A DNA stretch of 8,008 nt from positions 1 through 8,008 of the forward strand of contig JAHIEL010000051.1 in the NCBI GenBank assembly GCA_018901715.1, given 5' to 3'. Below, piece by piece: positions 1 to 5,799 of this stretch (positions are counted from its first letter, which is position 1; each line of letters starts with the position of its first letter). The position numbers and the translations under genes were made by a program. A model generated the notes under the pieces. That model did no database searches and was not told the origin of the DNA. It worked only from the letters and a program-made list of their open reading frames with translations. This DNA is from Patescibacteria group bacterium (GTDB lineage Bacteria; Patescibacteriota; Minisyncoccia; Minisyncoccales; PEYH01).

Positions 1-648
1 CTTAATAAAATTCTTGGTCATGCTATCCTTTCTTCCAAGTAACATTTTTTTATTTGCAGGACTAACTTTATTTTTTCTTATCTCATTTAAAAGTTTAATA
101 AAATTATCGTCTTTTTGCCTGTATTGGCAATCGCCCAAATAACAAACATTAATTCCCATTTCTGACCAAGCATCCGAACTACTGACAAAATATGTTTCTT
201 GTCCGCCCCTTGCTACTGGACGCAATTGGAAAAAATCCCCAGATAAAACAACCTGCAGCCCACCGAAAGGAGCAGGGTTATTCCTAACTTTCATACAAAT
301 TTTATTTACCAAATCTAACTGATGGGCATGTAGCATTGAGACCTCGTCTATAATAAGAACCTTGGTTGAAAGTATTCTTTTTCTAAATTGAGGACTGTAT
401 AATAATTTCCTCATATCTTGGCTTGATAATTCGTCTTTAATGCCAAAACCAGACCAAGAATGAATTGTTCTTCCATTAAGATGAGTAGAAGCGATTCCTG
501 TAGAAGCAGTAACCCCCACTTTAATATTTTGCTGGCTTAAATACTCTATATACTTATTCAACAAAAAGGTCTTACCGCTTCCGGCAGGACCAGTCAAAAA
601 AATATTATAGCCAAGCTTTAATATGTCTAATGCTTCAGATTGCGTCAT
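1..648 (-). CDS. PIF1/RecD-like superfamily 1B DNA helicase, N-terminal part (cut by window edge)
   Basis: An open frame starts with ATG at 648 and runs off the window at base 1, giving 216 residues without a stop. It carries the helicase core of the PIF1 family: Walker A GPAGSGKT (residues 20-27), motif Ia TASTGIAS (47-54), a following TIHSWSGFG segment (61-69) typical of PIF1, Walker B DEVSM (101-105), and motif III LSGDFFQLRPV (135-145). PIF1 enzymes use ATP to unwind DNA in the 5'-to-3' direction, for example at forks and structured DNA; that activity is family knowledge, not seen here. Domain 2A and the remaining motifs lie outside the window, so full length is unknown. An in-frame TAA at 658-660 closes the frame upstream; ATG is preferred over a TTG at 652-654. 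No Shine-Dalgarno motif precedes it. It follows xseB by 96 bases with a GC-rich palindrome between, so co-transcription with xseAB is possible but unproven. RecD2 or a TraA-type helicase is a less likely alternative. Confidence 0.9.
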   Translation of the reverse strand, partial: MTQSEALDILKLGYNIFLTGPAGSGKTFLLNKYIEYLSQQNIKVGVTASTGIASTHLNGRTIHSWSGFGIKDELSSQDMRKLLYSPQFRKRILSTKVLIIDEVSMLHAHQLDLVNKICMKVRNNPAPFGGLQVVLSGDFFQLRPVARGGQETYFVSSSDAWSEMGINVCYLGDCQYRQKDDNFIKLLNEIRKNKVSPANKKMLLGRKDSMTKNFIK

Positions 649-691
649 AATCAAATTTTAATTTCAAATCTTCTCTCGTGCACACCCTAAC

Positions 692-718
692 TCGGGGGGA
701 AGTCGGACTTCCCCCCGA
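692..718. repeat. Perfect GC-rich palindrome after xseB
   Basis: Two 13-base arms, TCGGGGGGAAGTC (692-704) and its exact reverse complement (706-718), flank one base. The core GTCGGAC is itself nearly palindromic, so the RNA hairpin would have a tight loop and a very stable stem. It begins 26 bases past the xseB stop. Six-G and six-C runs stand out sharply from the surrounding AT-rich DNA. Neither strand has a T tract directly after it, so a classical intrinsic terminator is not supported. It may be a dispersed REP-like repeat, an RNA-stabilising 3' hairpin or a protein-binding site. Confidence 0.75.
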
Positions 719-744
719 TTAATAGTGAATGGGTTTTAATTTCT

Positions 745-990
745 TCAATCTTGCTCTATCTCGTTTTTATCATCTTCATCAATATCTATTTCTTTCTTTA
801 TCTCTTCAAATTCATTTTCTATTTCTGTTAATCTTTTCTTACTATTTTTGATAAGACCAGCAGCTTCCTTCACTTTGTTTAATCCCTGCTCAACATCAAC
901 ATCCGCCTGACTTTCAAACCAATCAACTATTTCTGAAAGTCGTTTTAAATCTGTCGCAAGATTTAGTTTTTTTGTTTCTTCTTTAATCAT
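745..990 (-). CDS. xseB: Exodeoxyribonuclease VII small subunit
   Basis: The product is an 81-residue acidic, helical protein, matching the usual size of XseB (80 residues in E. coli). The region around residues 10-60 follows the family pattern: a leading helix with LKRLSEIVDWFES, corresponding to the eLe.IV..LE core, then an acidic turn, VEQGLNKVKEAAGLIK, and KKRLTEIENEFEEI. XseB chains bind the long C-terminal helices of XseA to form exonuclease VII, which degrades single-stranded DNA in both directions in the cytoplasm; this is established for the family. Its ATG (988-990) overlaps the xseA TGA (987-989) as ATGA, a strong sign of translational coupling and of the right start. No Shine-Dalgarno sequence precedes it. 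The last ~20 residues are very acidic (repeated D/E) and look like a lineage-specific tail. Weak conservation of XseB is normal, and the xseA neighbour makes the call secure. Confidence 0.9.
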   Translation of the reverse strand: MIKEETKKLNLATDLKRLSEIVDWFESQADVDVEQGLNKVKEAAGLIKNSKKRLTEIENEFEEIKKEIDIDEDDKNEIEQD

Positions 991-2270
991 ATTTTTTTAT
1001 TTATTTTTTTGACCTTTGATTCAATAAATCCATCAAAAACCTGAACTTCTATTTCATCCCCTATTTTAACATCCTTTGTATTTTTAATAAGAGAATTTTT
1101 GTGTTTAGTTATACTATAGCCAAGCTTAAGCTGTCTTTCTGGATTATAGGAACTAATAATTCTATTGCTATTAAAAATCTTATCATTAATATCATTAAAA
1201 CCAAAAGTAAAACTTTTTAAAATTGATTTAGAAATATTGAAAATATCTTTCCTCTTCAATGTGAGTTGATTACTAATAAGCGAGAGAAAGGTTTTTAGCT
1301 TGTTCTCTATTTCTATATATCCACTCAAAATTGAACCAAAGCCCTGCCTTACTCTATAATAAAATCCGTTTAAAATGTTTTTAATTTCTGATAAGTCTTT
1401 GCTATATAAATTTAAGATATTTCTCTCGCATTTTTCTAATTTAGATTCTGCTTGCTCCCATGATTCGCTTAAACAATTTGCTGCTGCTGTGGGAGTAGAA
1501 ACCATAACATCTGCAGCTAATGACATAAGCGGTATATTCTTTTCATGACCTATTCCAGCAATCACAGGAACTGGAAAATTTACCACTTGTCTAATTATTT
1601 CTTCATTGTTAAACGCAAGCATAGATTCAAGAGAGCCACCACCACGCATAATTACCAATACCTCTATCTCCTGTCTTTTAAATGAGTTTATCGCTCGCAA
1701 TATATCTTCTACTGCATCCTGCCCCTCAACTCTAGAATCATACATTTTAATTTTAAAACCAAACTTACCAAGATTAGTTGTAAAATCATGTATCACAGCT
1801 CCTGTTTTAGATGTGATAACGCCTACAAATTGCGGATATTCTGGTATTAGCCGTTTCCTTTCTTTCTCAAACACTCCTTCTTGTGTGAGCTTTTTCTTCA
1901 GTTTCTCATATTCTTCTTTCAATATCCCCTCTCCAGCGTATTCAATTATTTCCGCCACAAATTTAAAACCATATCTTAAATGAACATTAGGGCATCCAGA
2001 GGCAATGATTTCAACTCCTTGTTTTAATTCAACACCATAAAGATCGTATTTCGGTTTCCAAATTACACATTGAATTATGCTCCCATCTTTTTTATCTTTG
2101 AGAACAAAATAAGCATGTCCAGTAGGACCAAAATTAATCTCGCTCACCTCCCCAATAATTTTTGCACGACAACTCTTGAGCGCTATATTAAGTCGCCCCA
2201 AATATTCGGAAACTGAAAAAATCTTTTCATCTTTTTCTGAAATATTTTGTTGAATTTTATCAATCGCCAT
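987..2270 (-). CDS. xseA: Exodeoxyribonuclease VII large subunit (with an altered GHExD motif)
   Basis: The 427-residue product is slightly shorter than E. coli XseA (456). An N-terminal OB-fold (about 18-112) has IIGEVSEINFGPTGHAYFVLKD. The catalytic region follows: ERKRLIPEYPQFVGVITSKTGAVIHD (residues 137-162), MRGGGSLESMLAFN (208-221), GIGHEKN (239-245) and STPTAAA (258-264). A long helical stretch (about 265-370), which in the family binds XseB, leads into a C-terminal β segment with NPERQLKLGYSI (376-387). It forms exonuclease VII with XseB, degrading single-stranded DNA to oligonucleotides for repair. D162, R209 and H242 align with residues implicated in catalysis, but the usual Asp of GHExD is N245, and the next Asp of that stretch is S250. 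The ATG at 2268-2270 fits the N-terminus; a -10-like TAGAAT ends only six bases upstream, suggesting a leaderless message. The xseB gene overlaps its stop by four bases. Confidence 0.95.
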   Translation of the reverse strand: MAIDKIQQNISEKDEKIFSVSEYLGRLNIALKSCRAKIIGEVSEINFGPTGHAYFVLKDKKDGSIIQCVIWKPKYDLYGVELKQGVEIIASGCPNVHLRYGFKFVAEIIEYAGEGILKEEYEKLKKKLTQEGVFEKERKRLIPEYPQFVGVITSKTGAVIHDFTTNLGKFGFKIKMYDSRVEGQDAVEDILRAINSFKRQEIEVLVIMRGGGSLESMLAFNNEEIIRQVVNFPVPVIAGIGHEKNIPLMSLAADVMVSTPTAAANCLSESWEQAESKLEKCERNILNLYSKDLSEIKNILNGFYYRVRQGFGSILSGYIEIENKLKTFLSLISNQLTLKRKDIFNISKSILKSFTFGFNDINDKIFNSNRIISSYNPERQLKLGYSITKHKNSLIKNTKDVKIGDEIEVQVFDGFIESKVKKINKKI

Positions 2271-2276
2271 ACTTTT

Positions 2277-2305
2277 ATTCTACCAAAAAACCGCCATTTT
2301 GGCGA
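2277..2305 (-). promoter_or_regulatory. Predicted promoter of xseAB
   Basis: On the minus strand, TAGAAT (2277-2282, 5/6 to the -10 consensus) sits 17 bases after TCGCCA (2300-2305, 4/6 to TTGACA). The -35-like hexamer lies inside the preceding terminator hairpin. Only six bases separate TAGAAT from the xseA ATG, so transcription would start at or next to the start codon. The same TCGCCA-N17-(-10) layout occurs before the gene starting at 7896. Confidence 0.5.
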
Positions 2306-2311
2306 TTTTTT
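2285..2311 (-). terminator. Intrinsic terminator of the fusion-enzyme gene
   Basis: In minus-strand RNA this forms an 11-bp stem (2311-2301 with 2295-2285) around a five-base AAAAU loop: six A-U pairs, one U-G pair, then four G-C pairs. The descending arm ends in six U. It lies 40 bases after the fusion gene's stop. The opposite strand also ends in a T run, so it could act in both directions, although its corresponding pair is a C-A mismatch there. A 28-base stretch (2287-2314) is repeated exactly at 5234-5261. Confidence 0.75.
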
Positions 2312-2320
2312 GTTTTTATT

Positions 2321-2337
2321 TAGATGTCAAACATCTA
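2321..2337 (-). repeat. Stop-proximal hairpin element, copy 1
   Basis: Arms TAGATG (2321-2326) and CATCTA (2332-2337) pair perfectly around a five-base loop, 13 bases past the fusion gene's stop. In minus-strand reading, the surrounding GCGTAG..., ATCTA and AAAACAAAAA strings match a second copy at 5773-5791, which likewise follows a stop codon. Here the strong terminator comes directly afterwards, so this hairpin is additional to it. It may be a 3' RNA element or a short dispersed repeat. Confidence 0.6.
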
Positions 2338-2350
2338 CGCTTCAAATAAA

Positions 2351-5128
2351 TTAACTGGAAATATTATCCATAATGTCCTGGGGTTTATGAATTTTTGGAT
2401 CAACCACAAAATCAGGTTTTACATGAACAAAATTATTATGATGACCCTTTCCAGTGAGCATAAGAATAATGCGACTTTCTTTGGGAATTTCTCCTGAAAT
2501 AATCTTCTTAATCATTCCAGTAAAACCAATGAAAGCAGAATTTTCTGTATCACTTAAGCGATATCCCATTGCTTCTATCTCTTTTCTAATCCCATATTCT
2601 TCAATTATCTTTCCAACTTCTTCTGGCTCAACCATACAAAACATACCCTTACTATCTTTTAGCATTTTTCTAAGATGAGGATAATATTTCCTGATATTGG
2701 TTGTCCATAAAGTCGGTTCAAATAAAGCGTGGTCAGGAAAAAATGGGGTTGCTACATCCTCTCCCACTTGTTTTAAATCGTGCTCCCAAGCATAATGGAT
2801 AGGAGCAAATTCTGATATTTCAACACCAAAAATTTTTGGTGATTTAATCTTCCCGTTTGTCCATTTTTCTAATCGTTTCATTCCATAGAAAAATCCAATC
2901 GCACCCATACCTGCAGATATAGTTTGAATATAATAATCAAATCCACCCCCTCTAAGCAGTTCTTTCTCTGGCAAATTACCACTAAGAAGCGCTTCTCCTG
3001 TTTCATATCCCATCATTGCGTTTGCCTCGCATCTTTCAAAGAAAGGGGAAACCTTAGGAAAATTAAAATGCTTAGCAAAATCAGCTGCTACTGTTTTAAT
3101 ATCAATGGGGTGCCCTTTAACAGCAATAATTCTATTCTTTGGTTTTTTAGGAGGCATTAATGTCTTGTAACAACTAGATTCCGGAATAAAACACCAAGAC
3201 GAAATATCTGCTAATCCTGCATAATGAGTAATTGCAACAGCAGTATTCCCAGTTGACTGCATTACTATATTATCTTGGCCATATTGACGACTTAAAGAAA
3301 CAACATAAGACGCTTCTCTGTCCTTAAATGTTCCAGTAGGATTTACAATCTCAAGCTTAATCCATAAATGAACGCCCAATTTTTTGCTTGCCTCTTTCAT
3401 ATAAACAATTGGAGTATTCCCTTCTCCATTAGAAACAACCGATTCTGCCTTAACTGTAGTAAACTTACGATATCTCCACATATTCTTCTCGTTTTCAATA
3501 ATTGAATCAAGAAAATTTACATTTCCAATAATCACATTATTTAAATCACTATCGCAAATTTCGCATTTATCAATCCTGACTGAAGAATACTGACGCTTGC
3601 AATCGGGATTCATGCATTCAAGAACAATCATAGACGGCGTGCTCATTATTATTTTCGGGTCTATCTCATCCTTGTTAATGCTTTTATTATCAATAACAAT
3701 ATTGGCTTTTTCAATTGGATTACATTTTTGAACATAGTTATTATACGAGGACTCATACACATCTTCATAAAGAGCCTTTGTCTCTTCTTGAGGTCTAAAT
3801 ACTTTTATTTCGTCGCGCACCATGGCTCGCTTTTTAGAACCCTCTATATCGCCAGATACATATATTCTCATATCCCAATCCTCTTTTCCAGCCAAAGATG
3901 CATAAACGCCCTCAATAAGTAATATAGAATTATCTGTTATATGAGTTCTAAATTTTCCTTTTGTGTCTCCTGTTTCATTAAATTGATAACAGTTTTCAAT
4001 AATCGCTTTCCCGTCCATAGAAGCAATGTTTAAAAGTGCCTGCTTAGAGTGTCCCTGCCTCCAATGCATTGGTTCTGGATTCTGATTTAATGAATTAAAA
4101 TAATTATGCTCAATTCCCTGTTCTTTTGATAAATATGCCTCATCTTTCCATCTGGCTCTTTCTGTTCTGTCTGTCCATGAAAAATCCAAAGGAATCACAA
4201 CAGATTCTGTTCCCATTGCAACCAATCTTTCTTCTATTTTTTGAGTAATAAATGTCTTGCCACTGCCATGATATCCTTCTATCAATATCCATATTTTGCC
4301 TTGTTTTTTAGCGCGAATATTATAAATCTTCTCTGCAATAATTGTATATATGTCATGGGCTTTTTTTACAACCTTTGTTTTCAATGCTTGAGCATTGATA
4401 TGCATCTCATCCAATCCTGAATCCCCTTTTCCAAAAAAAGCACTACCTGCGACAAGAATATTCGCTCCTATTTCAAAACATTTCTGACTCAATATTCCCG
4501 GCTTTACTCCTCCATCTATCATAATCTCATAAGAAAAACTTTTTTCTTTTCTTAATTCAGCAAGTTTTCGAACATTATTCAAAATGTGATATGCCATTGT
4601 TTGTCCGCCGACACAGGGATATACTCCACATTGTGAAATTAAATCTATCAAATTTGGATTGGCTACAATAAAATCAATAACTTTTCCTATATCAACATCA
4701 GGCCTAAGTGCTAGTCCTGTTTTAATCCCATTGTTTTTGATAAAACTAATTCTATCAAGAAGAATTTTTTTGTCATTAAAGGCCTCCCAATGAATAGCAA
4801 GATAATCTGGTTTAACGCTTATCCATTCTTGAATTAAGGACTCGCTTGGTTCCATATCCATAATGTGCACATCTATTGGCACAACCAAGCTTCTTTTTTC
4901 ACCCGCTTGTTTAATTTCGCTTAAAAGGTTTGGCGTAAAAAAAGAGCTCGTATCATCTGAGCTCTCTTCTATTATTTTTGTTGCCTTGCCATCACTTTTT
5001 GCCACATCAAAATGTATAATATCAGCATTAGCCATAATGGCTAAAATGCTTTGGTCAACAATTTTTTCAGGAAATTTTTTAATAGCTAATATTGAAGCAC
5101 TAATTTTGCGTGAAAATTGATAAGTCAT
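2351..5128 (-). CDS. Three-module fusion: ribulose-phosphate 3-epimerase-like, uridine kinase-like and threonine synthase-like
   Basis: One 925-residue frame holds three enzymes. Residues ~5-240 resemble ribulose-phosphate 3-epimerase: SASIL (S12), HFDV (H39, D41), DVHIM (H88), VYPCVGGQ, MIDGGV (D205) and VAGSAFFG. A helical linker (~240-275) leads to a P-loop kinase of the uridine kinase/phosphoribulokinase class: Walker A GYHGSGKT (285-292), ILLIEGVYA (402-410), and RIYVSGD with RAMVRDE (421-440). A zinc ribbon (C505, C510, C522, C525) precedes a fold-type II PLP enzyme like archaeal-type threonine synthase: WRYR, EGNTP (569-573), PTGTFKDR with Schiff-base lysine K602, STGNTA (625-630), GYETGEAL and LTGKGHHN (891-898). 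Family knowledge gives pentulose-phosphate epimerisation, ATP-dependent phosphorylation of a small hydroxyl compound, and replacement or elimination of a phosphate. The actual substrates are unknown. No signal peptide or membrane segment is seen, so it is probably cytoplasmic. ATG at 5126-5128 follows an AT-rich leader without a Shine-Dalgarno motif. Confidence 0.9.
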   Translation of the reverse strand: MTYQFSRKISASILAIKKFPEKIVDQSILAIMANADIIHFDVAKSDGKATKIIEESSDDTSSFFTPNLLSEIKQAGEKRSLVVPIDVHIMDMEPSESLIQEWISVKPDYLAIHWEAFNDKKILLDRISFIKNNGIKTGLALRPDVDIGKVIDFIVANPNLIDLISQCGVYPCVGGQTMAYHILNNVRKLAELRKEKSFSYEIMIDGGVKPGILSQKCFEIGANILVAGSAFFGKGDSGLDEMHINAQALKTKVVKKAHDIYTIIAEKIYNIRAKKQGKIWILIEGYHGSGKTFITQKIEERLVAMGTESVVIPLDFSWTDRTERARWKDEAYLSKEQGIEHNYFNSLNQNPEPMHWRQGHSKQALLNIASMDGKAIIENCYQFNETGDTKGKFRTHITDNSILLIEGVYASLAGKEDWDMRIYVSGDIEGSKKRAMVRDEIKVFRPQEETKALYEDVYESSYNNYVQKCNPIEKANIVIDNKSINKDEIDPKIIMSTPSMIVLECMNPDCKRQYSSVRIDKCEICDSDLNNVIIGNVNFLDSIIENEKNMWRYRKFTTVKAESVVSNGEGNTPIVYMKEASKKLGVHLWIKLEIVNPTGTFKDREASYVVSLSRQYGQDNIVMQSTGNTAVAITHYAGLADISSWCFIPESSCYKTLMPPKKPKNRIIAVKGHPIDIKTVAADFAKHFNFPKVSPFFERCEANAMMGYETGEALLSGNLPEKELLRGGGFDYYIQTISAGMGAIGFFYGMKRLEKWTNGKIKSPKIFGVEISEFAPIHYAWEHDLKQVGEDVATPFFPDHALFEPTLWTTNIRKYYPHLRKMLKDSKGMFCMVEPEEVGKIIEEYGIRKEIEAMGYRLSDTENSAFIGFTGMIKKIISGEIPKESRIILMLTGKGHHNNFVHVKPDFVVDPKIHKPQDIMDNISS

Positions 5129-5147
5129 AATAAAATATATTTTTTAT

Positions 5148-5190
5148 TTTATACTATTTTCAGAATATATCTAACCAAGAACAAGGTCAA
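5148..5190 (-). promoter_or_regulatory. Predicted promoter region of the fusion-enzyme gene
   Basis: Minus-strand TTGACC (5185-5190, 5/6 to the -35 consensus) lies 17 bases before TATTCT (5162-5167, 4/6) or 15 before TATATT (5164-5169, 5/6). A second candidate -10, TATAAA (5148-5153), is closer to the start and has only a weak TTGGTT 19 bases upstream. Either gives a short AT-rich leader (roughly 10-30 bases). Which one is used cannot be decided from sequence. Confidence 0.4.
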
Positions 5191-5233
5191 GCCCATATGT
5201 TGAAAAACACTTTAATAACGCTCTATAATTTTT

Positions 5234-5258
5234 AAAACCGCCATTTTGGCGATTTTTT
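5234..5258 (-). terminator. Terminator-like hairpin after the RDD-like gene
   Basis: This has the same core as the 2285-2311 terminator: minus-strand AATCGCC, loop AAAAU, GGCGG, with A-U pairs extending the stem (about 9 bp). The U tract is only UUUU before AAAAA, so termination may be weaker than at the other copies. It lies about 50 bases past the stop at 5308 and 106 bases before the fusion gene's start, separating the membrane-protein genes from the fusion gene. Confidence 0.55.
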
Positions 5259-5307
5259 GTTCTAAAGACTTAAATTTTAATTAAAAAAATTTTGGAATAC
5301 CCTGTTT

Positions 5308-5715
5308 TTATTTAACTCCGAGCATTTTTCCAGCAAGAAATCCATGTAAAGTTGTTTTCTTAATAATAACCATTGGCAATTGTAATAAAAACATATTTAT
5401 TAAAAATAAGTCTAAGGGGAAATAAAAATAAAATAACAAAGTCGAAAAACTTAAAGTATATAAAACAATAAAGACGAACTGATTTAAAAAAGGATAATCT
5501 TCTTTCCACCTGAAGCCCAATATAACCATCCCTGGGCACCTATTATTATTGAATAATAAAAAAATTAGATTATATGTAAAAAAGATTAATATTAAAAGCA
5601 ATTTCCAGTTAATATTTACCAAAAACGACAATGGAATAAAAATTATTACTACAAAAAAAATATTAATGATTGAAGCAAAGAGTTTGTCAAACCAATTAGT
5701 AAAATTTTCTGCCAC
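5308..5715 (-). CDS. Small RDD-like integral membrane protein
   Basis: The 135-residue protein is highly hydrophobic, with likely membrane segments near residues 14-34, 38-55, 79-99 and 101-118. Three landmarks fit the RDD family. WFDKLFASIINIFFVVI (8-24) resembles the opening R..A..iD..L helix. RCPGMVILGFRWKED (59-73) resembles the G.tpGk.llG.rv segment after helix 2. LHGFLAGKMLGV (123-134) resembles the closing HDllagT.vV motif. The family's signature Arg and Asp of helix 1 are K11 and N18 here, and the closing HD is HG, so this is a degenerate or lineage-specific member. RDD proteins are poorly understood; some have been linked to ion exchange, which I do not assign here. The start is GTG (5713-5715), the only reasonable start because a TAA lies four codons upstream and the next Met is residue 63. 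It follows the 698-aa membrane-protein gene by 84 bases and may share its transcript. Confidence 0.7.
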   Translation of the reverse strand: MAENFTNWFDKLFASIINIFFVVIIFIPLSFLVNINWKLLLILIFFTYNLIFLLFNNNRCPGMVILGFRWKEDYPFLNQFVFIVLYTLSFSTLLFYFYFPLDLFLINMFLLQLPMVIIKKTTLHGFLAGKMLGVK

Positions 5716-5772
5716 AAATTTAAATTAAAAAATTAATTCCCAAACCAACCCCCCTCAACTTTTTGTTTTCAT

Positions 5773-5791
5773 GTAGATATTAAACACCTAC
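5773..5791 (-). repeat. Stop-proximal hairpin element, copy 2
   Basis: In minus-strand RNA, GUAGGUG (5791-5785) pairs with UAUCUAC (5779-5773) around a five-base UUUAA loop: seven pairs, two of them G-U. It lies eight bases past the stop at 5800. The sequence matches copy 1 at 2321-2337 (shared AAGCGTAG, GTTT, ATCTA and AAAACAAAAA strings). On the plus strand the two G-U positions would be A-C mismatches, so the fold favours minus-strand RNA. No U tract follows, so it is not an obvious terminator; it sits between two genes that may be co-transcribed. Confidence 0.6.
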
Positions 5792-5799
5792 GCTTGAAT

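Noticed and set aside
692..718. GC-rich palindrome as an intrinsic terminator of xseAB
   Set aside because: Neither strand has a T tract directly after the stem; kept as a repeat or hairpin of unknown role.
1606..1983. Plus-strand open frame of 125 codons
   Set aside because: It lies wholly antisense to the conserved catalytic region of xseA and its product resembles no family; the other plus-strand frames (2454-2678, 2924-3160, 3728-3922, 4863-5120, 7190-7552) are likewise antisense shadows.
745..2270. Recoded UGA (Gracilibacteria/SR1 code)
   Set aside because: xseA and xseB both end at TGA at the family-expected length, and no in-frame TGA is needed within any conserved domain.
2351..5128. 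Fusion as an artefact of missed stops or a frameshift joining three genes
   Set aside because: The frame is continuous, linkers are protein-like, and no internal promoter or start signals stand out; an assembly join can only be excluded with reads or relatives.
5149..5196. Minus-strand 15-codon frame MGLTLFLVRYILKIV just upstream of the fusion gene, as a leader peptide
   Set aside because: It overlaps the best promoter candidate, has no run of a regulatory amino acid and no attenuator hairpin before the fusion gene's start.
5716..5799. Separate promoter for the RDD-like gene
   Set aside because: The AT-rich stretch before the GTG has -10-like strings but no convincing -35 at proper spacing; read-through from the upstream gene is as likely.
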